From: Chitinophagaceae bacterium
GTDB taxonomy: Bacteria > Bacteroidota > Bacteroidia > Chitinophagales > Chitinophagaceae
DNA: 64,000 nucleotides
Assembly: GCA_016706055.1 (NCBI GenBank)
Contig: JADJKL010000007.1
Span: 124,001-188,000, forward strand
Direction of reading: 5' to 3'
The notes under the pieces were generated by a model. The model did no database searches, was not told the origin of the DNA, and saw nothing but the letters and a program-made list of their open reading frames with translations. Made by a program: the position numbers and the translations under genes. Below, in pieces: positions 7,567 through 18,606 of this stretch (its first letter is position 1; each line of letters starts with the position of its first letter).

Positions 7567-10500
7567 TTATCTCAAAATTGTTACGTCGCCTTTCAGCGTA
7601 ATGTTTTGCCCGTTGATGAGTCGATAGATCACCACATAATAATATGTTCCATCAGCAACTTTCTTTCCATCATAAGTTCCTTCCCAGTTATTCTGATAAT
7701 TATCATTCTGATAAACTTTGCCACCATACCTGTTAAATACTGTAACAGAAATTTTACTGGTACATGCAGAACCGTTAGTTACTAACCATCTGTCGTTGGT
7801 GCCATCTCCATTAGGTGTAAAGGCGTCCATCACTTTTACACAATAAGGAATCACATTCACTACTGCATTATCTGTAGAAGTACAACCATTCATATCCTGA
7901 ACCGTTAAAGTATAGGTTGTTGTAACATTTGGTTTTACTACCGGCGTAAATGTGCTGATGCCAGAAATAATAGAACCGCCCGGTGCCCATGAAATTGAAG
8001 CAGGAGTATTTGCGCTACTGCCATTTAATGCAACCTGATCTCCATCTACTATTGTTTTATCAGGACCAGCGTTAATAACAGGGTTTGGTTTAATTGTAAT
8101 GTTTACTGTTTTAGTTCTTACGCAACCATTCAAACTTGCCGTAACTGTGTAAGCAGCATTGCTGTTAACAGTCGCAATTGGGTTGCTGATATTCGTAGCA
8201 GACAATCCACCTGCAGGCGACCATGTATAAGATGTTGCAGCACTTGTTGCCCTCATCTGTACAGGTGCACCGGCACAAACTGTTGTATCATTATTGGTAG
8301 TAAGCGTCAGGTTATCATTAAATCCAACGGTTACAGTTTTGTAAGTGAACCACAAAAAGCATCAGTAATTGTTATTGTCTTTGGCCCTGTGTTAATCCAG
8401 TAAAGACATTTGAGGATTGAAATGTGCCGCCGTTTATGCTGTACATGTATGGAGCCATAGCACCAGAAGCATTTACAGCAATTGCACCGCCGTTAGGGCT
8501 AGTACAAGAAGCATTGGTAATTGTTTCAGTAGCATTTACATTTATATTAGCTGGATTACCATATTGCATCATTGGTGCACCCGATAAATTGTCGCCAGAT
8601 ACAAATAGTTTTCTATTTGCCATTGAAATTGCGGCAGGTACTTTTTTTGGTGCAAAAGCCATTGAAGTAAAAATAGTCCCTATGGGTGCAAGATCTAATG
8701 TCCAGTTAGCCCCTCCATCATTTGTTTTAAATAGATAACCACCAGGTGAAACAACATAACCATTGTCAACGTCATGCATTACTATTCCATTCAGATTACC
8801 TCCACCTAATGTTGTTATATTATTTGATATATCGGTCCATGTTGCACCACCATCTGTTGTTTTTATTACAACCTTTCTTGGAAAACCATTACCTGTAAGG
8901 AATATAGTGTTAGCATCCAATGCAAACATATCAGTATATGATATCTGAGGTGTAACACCAGGAAATGGAAGAGGTAATTTATTCCAGGTTACACCACCAT
9001 CTGTGGTCTTCCAAATTGTATCTCTGGTTCCAGCAGCATAGCCAATAAGATGAGTTGGGAATTCAATATCAGAAAGATATTGTCCGTTGACCCCAACCGG
9101 TATGCCTGAATAAGTTGACCAGTTTTGTCCGCCATCTGTTGATCTGTAAATTTTTGAAGTTCTGGAAGCAGACGGAGAAGTAATATAACCAACTGCCCAA
9201 ACGCTATCATTACCAACTGCATCAACATCATACATTCGCACAGAAAAATCTGTATACACCGGATCCAGTGTTGTTCCCTTGTCTGGTGAGAAATATATCT
9301 GACCATTACTGACCGCAAAATATGTTTTATCAAGAGATGGATAAGTCATTCCGTTTATGGAATAACCAGAATTACCAAAATCTATCCTGGCTTTGTTTAT
9401 CCATGTCGCACCACCATCTTCTGTTACAGTAATACTAGAACCACCAGCAGCGATTCCATTATTACAATCCGCAAATTCTATCTTACTATATCCAGAACCT
9501 ACAGGAATACTAATATAATTACTTTGCCATGTAGAACCCGGTACAGAATCTCCAACCGCACCATTTGAACCCATTACCAATAATTTTCCATTTGGTGCAA
9601 AATCAATTGCTTCTGCAGTAAAAGGCCCTTGATTAAATGGTGCAACCTGAGGGTAAGGAGTTTCTGGAATCCAACTTCTTCCAGTATCAACTGAAGTATA
9701 AAGTAAACCAGGTTCTGCAAAAAAAGCATTACCAGCGGTACCAGTATATAATTTACCACTAGCAGTTTTAATAATATTTAATGGATTAGAAAAACCATAA
9801 ATTGGATTCACTGGAGGTATTGAAGGTTGACCTAAAGGTGGATTTGTAAAGTTTAGTAACTCATACTTACCTTTTTCGTAAACACCAGGAGCATTAATAT
9901 TTAATGTACTATCATTTTTACCTGTATTTACCTTTACTACAACATTATTGTTAAATGATATAAGCACAACTGTAGTATCATTAATAATATTCATTGCCTT
10001 ATAAGTCTGTACTTGTGGTGTTATTGTAGCATAACGGGTGTTACAAAGAACATTAGCAGTAGTAACACCATCATACCCCAGTCTTTCTTTAGTGAGGGAA
10101 TAATCAGTCATAACTCCATTCTCAAATTTCCAGAGCATGGGTGCTGCGTTTGCATTTGTAGTAGTAGTACTTCCTGTAAGTGCACAGGCTGAGTTAACAG
10201 CATTGTGACGAACATTTACATTCGTTGCAGATCCACATATATATGCCAGATTATTATTCAAAAACTGAATCGTCATTATTTCTTTTATTTTAGACTCGAC
10301 AGGTACTAAAAAAGAAGGTGCATTGACATTATTGATATAACCGACTCTTGTAACTCCATTAGAAGGAGGAGGGGCAATAGAATCCCAAGTAGATCCTCCG
10401 TTTAACGTAACATAAATTTTAGGCAATGAATCTGTAGAGTTATTCCATTGTCCGCCTATATATCCTTTGTTGGCATCTAAAAACCAAACGGTATTAATAT

Positions 10501-10915
10501 TCTTATTATTTGGAAAGAGAGGATTAGCAACAAAGCTCCAAGTAGCACCGCCATCAGTAGTTTTGGCCATTAAGCCACCATTACCTACTGCATAAGCGGT
10601 AGTTGCTGTAATATAATGCACATCATTAAAAGTGTTCTTTACCTGAAACCCAGTTTGATTGATGTACGTAAAAGGACCATAAGTCCAGTTGGTACCACCA
10701 TCCGTAGATTTGGCAATACCACCATCCGAACCTACCGCAATAACATTGTTATTATCAAAATAATCAACATCAAAAATTGAAAATCCAAATTGTTTGGGGT
10801 TACTGAATTTCCAGTTGGTAGTATTGTAGCCTTGGGCTTGTACAATTACAACAGAAAAGGAAAGCACTATCAATAGAAAAGAATAGCGAAGTTTCCCTAA
10901 GCAGCTTTTATTCAT
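7567..10915 (-). CDS. YCF48/SprB-repeat surface protein with type IX C-terminal signal (two frameshifts)
   Basis: A large exported protein of about 1,116 residues once two breaks are repaired. Signal peptide (cleavage after VQAQ); a long N-terminal region of YCF48/BNR-type beta-propeller repeats with many TDGGATW and TDGGANW turns (residues about 30-760); one SprB-type repeat (TITNASCTSPNGGAIAV, INGGTFQSSNVFTGL, about 790-850); two PKD/Ig-like modules; and a C-terminal gliding-motility (CHU_C, type B sorting) domain starting at MDAFTPNGDGTNDRW and ending NITLKGDVTILR. Breaks lie in the CCC run at 8385-8387 and the T4 run at 8337-8340; each needs one more base. Between them the frame gives GPKTITITDAFCGSLTKTV, which joins the two halves. 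It is the presumed cargo of the PorP/SprF protein downstream. Confidence 0.88.
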
Positions 10916-11043
10916 TTTTAAAAATTTTTACGTTTGGTTGATAAAGGGAAGGCAAGGTTAGACCAACATTTCATTTTCATTTGTAGAATTTATTCTACTA
11001 CTTGTTGTTTATAATCTGAGGAATATTGACCTTTATAAGAACA

Positions 11044-14000
11044 ATGCGGTTACGGATTTCTATATTATTAATTATTAACACTTTCTGCAGTCTCACTTCT
11101 TTTTCTCAGGATAAATCCAACAGGGGGAAAGAGTTCTGGCTTGCCTATGGCTTTGACTATAGCTTTTTTAATGAATCACCTGTAAATGAACAAGAGCTTG
11201 CCATTTACATAAGTACGGAAGCAGCCGCAACCGTAACAGTGACAATCACTAACACAGGTTATACTCAAACTTTAAATATTCCTGCCAACACTGTTGATGC
11301 TACGATCATTATTCCAAAATCAGGACCAAATGATGCGAGGACACTTACTGATGGTTTACAAAATAGAGGCATTCATATTCTAAGCGATACAGCGATTGCT
11401 GCTTATGCACATGTTTATGCTACCATGGTTTCCGGCGCCACTATGTTAATGCCTGTTGAAACCTATGGATATAATTATTTTTCTATTAATTATACACAGA
11501 CTACATCGGGATCACAACTGCCCGCAATAAATCCAAATACACAAAACGGTCCCGACTGGTACTCTTGGTTTTACGTAATCGCTTCAGAAGATAACACAAG
11601 ACTTGATATAACTCCTTCGGATACGACAAAAAACGGATGGCTTCCAAACAACACTTATACTATTAATCTTAATAAGGGAGAATCTTATCATGTATTTGGC
11701 AAACTAATAGGTAGTAGCAGTCAAGCTTGGGCAGCTAGTAAGGATATGACAGGTAGTAAAGTTCTTTCTATCCCTGGTGCCGATGGCAACTGTCATCCTG
11801 TTGCCGTTTTTTCTGGCTCAGGTGGCATTCGTATTTGTCGTGGCGATGGCGGTGAGTTTGTTCATCAGCAAGTATTTCCATCGCAAGCATGGGGAACCCG
11901 TTACCTTACCTATCATACTATTAATAATACAAACACCGATATTCTTGAAACAAACAGAAATTATTACAGAATTTGTGTACAAGATCCTGCAACAGTTGTG
12001 AGAAAAAATGGAATAGTGATGACAGGGCTGGTCAATAATTTCTATTACGAGTTTCAGGATTCAACCGGTGGAGATTATATTGAATCAAACAACCCAATAT
12101 TGGTTGCTCAATATATGGTGAATGAAAACCAGTGTTGGAATTTTCCCGTTACTTTTCCCGGCCCTCCTTCCTACGGCGATCCGGAAATGTTTTATATAAG
12201 TCCGATTGAACAAGGGCAAAAAGCAGTAAGGTTTTATACTCCCAGAAAATCGGGTATCGATTACGTTTATGCAAATATTCATGTACCAACGGCTGCAGTA
12301 AGTTCATTAAGAGTTGATGGTGCTGTAGTGCCTGCTTCACAAATAATTCCGCATCCAAACTTACCGTCCTATTCAGTTGCATTAAGACGGTTTACAGGAC
12401 CTGCGGCACAACACACTATTACCTGCGATTCTGCTTTTACTTCAACCGTTTATGGCCTTGGTAATTATGAAAGCTATGGTTATAATGTTGGTACACTAAT
12501 CAACAACCTGAATAATTATACAGGTATACAAAATACATTAAACACTAACGGACTAGTGGACACCTTTACCTGTCCAAAAACTCCATTCCGGTTAATTGCT
12601 AAACTAGCTTATCCCGCCACGCAGATTCATTGGAAGCTAAGCCAGGTCGCTGGTCTTTCTCCTAATGCAGATTCAATTATCATCAGTCCTGTAAGTATTG
12701 GCACCGAAATTATAAATGGCAGAACCTATTATCTCTATACACTTCAACAGGATTTTACATTTGCTAACAGCGGAACTTTTTATATTCCAATCTCCTATAG
12801 TGCAACGGTTATTGAAAACTGTAACCAAACAGAATTTGCAACATTGAAGGTTATTGTAAAGCCCGGGCCAGTTGCTGATTTTTCTTTTAACTCGCCTGCC
12901 TGTCTTAGCGATACTGTTCATTTTACAGGCACTTCTATTCCGGGCATTTTTAATTTGGTGAATTATAACTGGCTCTTTGCTGATAATAGTACAGCTAGCG
13001 GTGTTGATACAGTAAAATTATTTACTACTGCGGGTAGTCAGAATGTGAAGTATACCATCATTGCAGACAATGGATGTCTTCATGATACAACAAAAGTTAT
13101 TACAGTTTTTGAAAGACCAACTGCTGCTTTTAGTATCAACGGAAATGTTTGTACAAAAGATTCTGTTCTTATAACCGACAACAGTTCTATTGCAGCTGGA
13201 ACAATAACAAACTGGCAATGGGATTTTGGTGATGGAACCAATGCTACTTTCACCAACAACAATCCTTTTCATCACATCTATACTACTCCGGGAAATTATA
13301 TTATTTCGTTAATAACGAACTCTAATAATAATTGTAAAAGTGATACCAGTTTTGTTCCTGTTACGGTAAATGCAAGACCAACAGCCACATTTGCCTATTC
13401 AGGAAATATTTGTCTTGGAGATTCTGTTTTATTTTCTGATAATTCTATTCCAAATATTGGAAACATTACCGCTTGGCAGTGGAATTTTGGCGATGGAAAC
13501 TCTGCCATCAAAGCAAATAACAATCCGTTTTATTATACCTATGGATCTTCGGGTAATTTTCCTGTTACATTAGTTGTTACAGGTAGTAATACCTGTGTAA
13601 GCGATACCTTCCGATTGACTGTTAATGTAAGCAGTCAGCCATCGGCAACATTTATTATTTCTGGAAAACCATGTATAGATAGTGTTCAAAGTTTTACGTC
13701 CTCTTTATCAGCCGGCGGCAGTAATCCGCCAACATTTAACTGGAATTTTGGTGATGGGCAATCGTTTTCTTCTGCAACCAGCAACAGCACCACTCATGCT
13801 TATTCAGCCTTACAATCCAATGTGATTGTAAGGCACTGGATCACTATAGCGGTGGTTGCAGCAGTGATACCACATTTAATAACATTCCGGTTATCAATGC
13901 TAATCCAGTTGCAAATTTTACATTGGATCAAACTATCCTTTGTGAAAAAAAATCAATCGAGTTTACATCCACCAGTACAGGAGTAAGTACCTGGAACTGG

Positions 14001-14657
14001 AATTTCGGAAACGGAACAGGCAGCAACGTTCCTCCTTTTGGCAAAAGCTATAATGTCCCCGGCAGTTATACAATTTCATTAAATGTAAAAACTGCTGACG
14101 GTTGTGGTTCATTAACTTTTACTCAACCGGTAGTAATAAATTCTACTCCTGTTGTGGATGCAGGTCCCGATAAATTAATAAGATTCGGCACATCAACCAC
14201 ATTGGATGCGACAATAAGCAACCCTGCTAATTATAATTTTTTATGGACTCCTTCATTATTTTTAAATAATGCTGCGATTCTAAATCCTGTATCCACACCT
14301 GATGTTCCGGTAACATATATTATTCAGGCTATTGACAAAATAACAGGATGTATTAGTACAGACGGAGTGCTAATTACGCCGGTGTTTGATATTTTTATTC
14401 CTACAGGCTTTACACCTAACAACGATGGTAGAAATGACAAGTGGGTAATTCCAGGATTAGCATTATATCCTGAAGCACAAGTAACTGTATTTAATCGCTG
14501 GGGCCAAAAAATATATGAAACAAAAGGCTATTACAGTAACCCGTGGAATGGATATTATAAAGGTGTAGCTCAACCTAGCGATGTGTACATTTATATGATT
14601 CAATTGAACGACGAAAAGAAACAGTTCTTTAAAGGAACATTTACACTAATAAGATAA
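11044..14657 (+). CDS. IgGFc-binding/PKD surface protein with type IX C-terminal signal (frameshift near 13845)
   Basis: A cell-surface protein of about 1,204 residues. Signal peptide from the ATG at 11044 (cleavage after SFSQ); an IgGFc-binding-type N-terminal domain (Pfam PF17517; KSNRGKEFWLAYGFDY to about residue 490); at least four PKD domains with the hallmark WDFGDG, WNFGDG and WNFGNG turns (about 600-1030); and a gliding-motility CHU_C domain starting FIPTGFTPNNDGRNDKW and ending FFKGTFTLIR. The frame breaks at 13845-13846. One extra G (ACTGATAGC) restores ITDSGGCSSDTTFNN and joins both parts. The in-frame TTG at 11026 is less likely than the ATG. It is divergent from the other surface-protein gene across a 128-nt spacer, which suggests joint control. 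Adhesin role is inference. Confidence 0.87.
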
Positions 14658-14695
14658 TTTATAGAATTAACTCTACAAATATTCGTTTTAGCAAT

Positions 14696-15355
14696 ATGGA
14701 ACTTGTAGACCTTAAATCAACTCAGTCTGAAACTCAAAAAAGAATGCAACCTCAAATCCTTATAGCAGACGACCACAGTATGATCCGAAAAGGGCTGAAA
14801 CTTAATATTCAACTTAACCTTGGTTATACGGATATCAGCGAAGCATCAAGTTGTACAAGCCTGATGCAGGAGCTTGTAAAAAAAAGGTACACACACCTTA
14901 TTCTTGATATCATTTTATCCGATGGCAGTACATTAGAAGTGATTCCAAATATCAGAAGAGTTTATCCCGATCTGAAGATTCTTGTTTTCTCTATGCAGCC
15001 GGCTGAAATTTATGGCGAAGCATTAAAGCAATATGGTATCAATTATTATTTATCCAAGTCCACAGGTGAAGACGAAATTGGAAAGATGTTGAATCAATTT
15101 ATTAATAACGAAGGAACCACAATTCAAAAAACAGCACATCGCCAGATAGGCAACCCCTTCACCTCTTTAGCTCCTCGGGAATTAGAGGTTTTGCATTATG
15201 TATTAAGAGGTACTGGTACAAAAGAAATTGCTGATACACTGAACTTGAAAATGAACACCGTTTCTACCATGAAGACCCGCATTTATGAAAAAACAAATGC
15301 CACCAACATCAAAGAGCTATTGGAACTTGCTTCACTTTACAATGTGAATTTTTAA
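14696..15355 (+). CDS. Response regulator, NarL/LuxR type
   Basis: A cytoplasmic two-component response regulator. The receiver domain has the acidic pair in ILIADDHSM, the phospho-acceptor Asp in THLILDIILSDG (about residue 67) and Lys near YYLSKSTGE. It is followed by a LuxR-type helix-turn-helix (LAPRELEVLHYVLRGTGTKEIADTLNLKMNTVSTMKTRIY, about 155-200). An in-frame ATG at 14744 (MQPQILIADDHS) fits the usual start of the receiver better than 14696; both are possible. It sits 38 nt behind the PKD surface gene and 33 nt before a histidine kinase gene, and most likely forms a pair with that kinase. A role in controlling the neighbouring surface proteins is inference. Confidence 0.88.
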   Translation: MELVDLKSTQSETQKRMQPQILIADDHSMIRKGLKLNIQLNLGYTDISEASSCTSLMQELVKKRYTHLILDIILSDGSTLEVIPNIRRVYPDLKILVFSMQPAEIYGEALKQYGINYYLSKSTGEDEIGKMLNQFINNEGTTIQKTAHRQIGNPFTSLAPRELEVLHYVLRGTGTKEIADTLNLKMNTVSTMKTRIYEKTNATNIKELLELASLYNVNF

Positions 15356-15388
15356 CAGGGATTCTGTACCTTGTCCCTATAGTCACAA

Positions 15389-18300
15389 ATGAAGTCGTTT
15401 TTATTCTTGCTGTTCTCACTTATTTATTTCTATACGCCGGTTATTTCTCAACCGGCCTCTCATTTTACTGTTCGCTATTATACTACTGAGAACGGCTTAC
15501 CATCTAATGGCGTTAAGGGTTTGCAATGGGAAGAAAAAACGGGGTTTTTATGGATTGCGACCGAAGCAGGTATTGTCAGGTTTAACGGTATAGACTTTAA
15601 ATCCTATACCAAAGAAAATACCAATTATGTACAATCTGAAAGGATACAATATCTGACCCGAAATTATAAAAATGAAATTTATGCTGCTGACCAGGTAGGA
15701 ACGGTTCTCGGCATTCGGCAAAACAAAGTATTTTACATTAAAACATTATTACCTGATAAAGAAACAGATGGCTTTAATTCCTCGGGCATTGTAGTATCAG
15801 AACAATTTCTGGATACAAAACAAAAAGATAAGGATATAAGATCTTATGCCATCGGATTTCATAAATTCTTACCCCTTACAGACACTTCCCTGCTTATCAT
15901 TAAAAACAATACTCTTTATCTTAATACTATTTCTGTCAACGGGTCCCGGTCATTGGACTTTGCGGGAATAAAAATAAAAACAGGCTTCATTCTTAATAAT
16001 AAATATTTCCTGGTAACAGATAAAAATGAGTTATATAATTTCGAAACTGTTTCCAAAACAATACATCCGGTTCCATTTTCAGGACCAGCATTCATTACCA
16101 GCTTATTGAAAGATGGAAAAGCAACATTGCTATGGGAAATCGGACAGGAGAACCCTATAATTCTATATGAAAATTTTGCATGGCAATTAGTATTTGATGG
16201 AGAAAAAATTATTTCCGAAGATATCTGCAATGCTGTTCCCACTGGTATTTTGTTCCAGCATGTACTGTACAGCAAAGAAAAAAAATTATTATTCCTTGGC
16301 ACCAACTCAAAGGGATTGATTGTAATCAGTTCGAATAAAGTACAGCCTGCTAAAAACAAGCATATCGAAGGCGATGAAAGAAATGCCTATTATTCACAGA
16401 TCGAACTAAGCAATGGAAATATACTTACTAATGAAGGGCATATCATCGGAACAAAACCAGTTTCCTCCGAACCGCTTCCGATCGAAGGAAAGTTTGGATT
16501 TAATATTTCAAAAACTGGCGACAGTCTGCTTTGGTATTCGCAGTATGAAACAGATATTAAGTTCAACACCCTACACAGTTATAATTTTCGAACTGCTATT
16601 ACCAAAAATTATTCAAAAATAAAGTCCGCCGTTCATTTTGTAATTACACTAAAGAATAACAAAACAATTGTGCTGAATGAAACAGGTCTTGGTGAACTTC
16701 AGGATGATTCTTTGCATTATCTGTTTTTGTTTGGCGAAAAGAAATTAAAAAACATACCCAGCGATCTGGTAGAAACGGAACCCGACAAAGTAGCATTTGC
16801 TGTCCGTGATGTTATTTTAAGTTTTAATACTTCTTCTTTAAAACTGGATACGCTGTTACAGGAAGAAAATCTTTATCCTCGAACCCTTTTCTGGTATAAA
16901 GATTATTTATTTGTCGGCACTTATGGTAAAGGATTTTATATAATAAAAGGCAACAAGGCAAAAGCAATGCCGTTGGATAAAAATAAGTTTCTGCTGTATA
17001 CACATTGCTTTATGCCTGATAAATTGGGTTATTGCTGGATGAGTACTAACCGTGGCTTGTTCAAAGTAAAACTAGATGAACTTCTCAATGCGTTTGATAA
17101 AAATATCAATACTGTCTATTACCATTACCTAGGGAAAAACGATGGCATGGATATGACAGAAATGAATGGAGGCTGTACTCCCTGTGCTATTGCATTAAAA
17201 AAAGGGACATTATCTTTTCCTACTATGGACGGACTTTTATGGGTAAGTCCAGAGCAGGCAAATATTTTATTACCAGAAGGAGAATTGTACATAGATGAAG
17301 TGCTAGCAGATAACAAGAAAGTAAATATAGACTCACTCTCACTTAAAAATCTTGGTTTTAACACCAGAGAAATAAAATTCTATCTTGGTTTTTCTGCCTG
17401 GTGTAATAAGGAAAATATTTACATCGATTATAAATTAAATAACGATGCCGAATGGACTCCGCTAAATACAACTAATGGAGCTGTAATCCAATTCAACAAT
17501 CTGCCGCAGGGAAAATATGTACTACAAATACGAAAGTTAAATGGTTTTGGTATTAATAATTATTCCTACAGAAAAATAGAGTTTACTATAAATACACCAT
17601 GGCATAAAACATGGTGGTTCTACACTGTATGTATGCTGCTCTTGCTCGCCTTGATTTCTCTTTACTTTAGGTTACGAACAAAACAGTTTAAACAACGGCA
17701 GAAGAAACTTGAAAAACAAGTAACAGAAAAAACAAAAGAGCTACTTCAAAAAAATGAAGTACTCGAAAAAAGTAATTCAATTAACACCAGGCTGATTTCG
17801 ATTATCAGCCACGACATCATCACACCATTGAAGTTTCTAACTGTAGCAGGAAAGAGCCTGCAAGAAAAAAGAAGCCAAATGCCCGAAGAGTTACAGCAGG
17901 AAACCATTTCAGAAATGGCAAATACTTCGCAGGAATTGCAGCTACTCTCTACAAATATTCTTAACTGGATTAAATACCAAAATGAAAATAGGCGACTGCT
18001 AAAAGAAACTTTTAATCTCCATGAACTGGTGCAGCAGGTGCTGGGCATATTACAATCGCTGGCTAAACAAAAAAAATTAATGATTGAAAACCTTGTTGAT
18101 GAAAAAGTAGAGGTTAATCAATTCTATGAACCACTAAAGATTCTTATTTACAATCTATTGACGAATGCTATTCATTTTACTGAGAAAGGAGCTATTTTGG
18201 TTGATGCTGTAGTAGGTGATGGATATATTACTGTTTCAGTAAAAGACGAAGGAATTGGCATGACGCCGGAAAAAATTAAAAGCCTGATGGCTGATCAGGT

Positions 18301-18475
18301 AGTTATTAGTTCTGCAAATGTCGATAACAAAAAAGGGCATGGGCTAGGCTATCTTATTATAAAGGACCTGTTGAAAACAATGGGAGCAACTTTACATATT
18401 GAAAGTAAAAAGGGTGAAGGAAGTAAAGTATCTATCCGTTTTGACTTGCAAAAAACAAATAGTTTTACTGCTTAA
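15389..18475 (+). CDS. Propeller/Y_Y_Y sensor histidine kinase
   Basis: A membrane sensor kinase of 1,028 residues. Signal peptide (cleavage after VISQ); a periplasmic two-component-regulator propeller (Reg_prop repeats, first GLPSNGVKGLQWEEKTGFLWIA at about 33-55, others less regular); a Y_Y_Y domain (about 660-735) ending in the usual PWHKTWWFY; one membrane helix (about 742-762); a coiled-coil linker; a HisKA box with SHDIITPLKF (His near 805); and an HATPase with NLLTNAIHF, DEGIGM and GHGLGYLI. Unlike classic hybrid systems of Bacteroides it ends after the ATPase, with no receiver and no AraC output. The separate LuxR-type regulator just upstream probably takes that role. Ligand unknown. 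Confidence 0.9.
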   Translation: MKSFLFLLFSLIYFYTPVISQPASHFTVRYYTTENGLPSNGVKGLQWEEKTGFLWIATEAGIVRFNGIDFKSYTKENTNYVQSERIQYLTRNYKNEIYAADQVGTVLGIRQNKVFYIKTLLPDKETDGFNSSGIVVSEQFLDTKQKDKDIRSYAIGFHKFLPLTDTSLLIIKNNTLYLNTISVNGSRSLDFAGIKIKTGFILNNKYFLVTDKNELYNFETVSKTIHPVPFSGPAFITSLLKDGKATLLWEIGQENPIILYENFAWQLVFDGEKIISEDICNAVPTGILFQHVLYSKEKKLLFLGTNSKGLIVISSNKVQPAKNKHIEGDERNAYYSQIELSNGNILTNEGHIIGTKPVSSEPLPIEGKFGFNISKTGDSLLWYSQYETDIKFNTLHSYNFRTAITKNYSKIKSAVHFVITLKNNKTIVLNETGLGELQDDSLHYLFLFGEKKLKNIPSDLVETEPDKVAFAVRDVILSFNTSSLKLDTLLQEENLYPRTLFWYKDYLFVGTYGKGFYIIKGNKAKAMPLDKNKFLLYTHCFMPDKLGYCWMSTNRGLFKVKLDELLNAFDKNINTVYYHYLGKNDGMDMTEMNGGCTPCAIALKKGTLSFPTMDGLLWVSPEQANILLPEGELYIDEVLADNKKVNIDSLSLKNLGFNTREIKFYLGFSAWCNKENIYIDYKLNNDAEWTPLNTTNGAVIQFNNLPQGKYVLQIRKLNGFGINNYSYRKIEFTINTPWHKTWWFYTVCMLLLLALISLYFRLRTKQFKQRQKKLEKQVTEKTKELLQKNEVLEKSNSINTRLISIISHDIITPLKFLTVAGKSLQEKRSQMPEELQQETISEMANTSQELQLLSTNILNWIKYQNENRRLLKETFNLHELVQQVLGILQSLAKQKKLMIENLVDEKVEVNQFYEPLKILIYNLLTNAIHFTEKGAILVDAVVGDGYITVSVKDEGIGMTPEKIKSLMADQVVISSANVDNKKGHGLGYLIIKDLLKTMGATLHIESKKGEGSKVSIRFDLQKTNSFTA

Positions 18476-18606
18476 GGCGTTAAGGCACTAAGCTGAATCC
18501 TCCAACTTCCATTTATTAATTCACACTATCGGGTGAAATGCTATTTCTCTTAACTAATTAGTTTTGTTTATACAATAACTAATACACCTTTTCAAAACAA
18601 TTAAAT

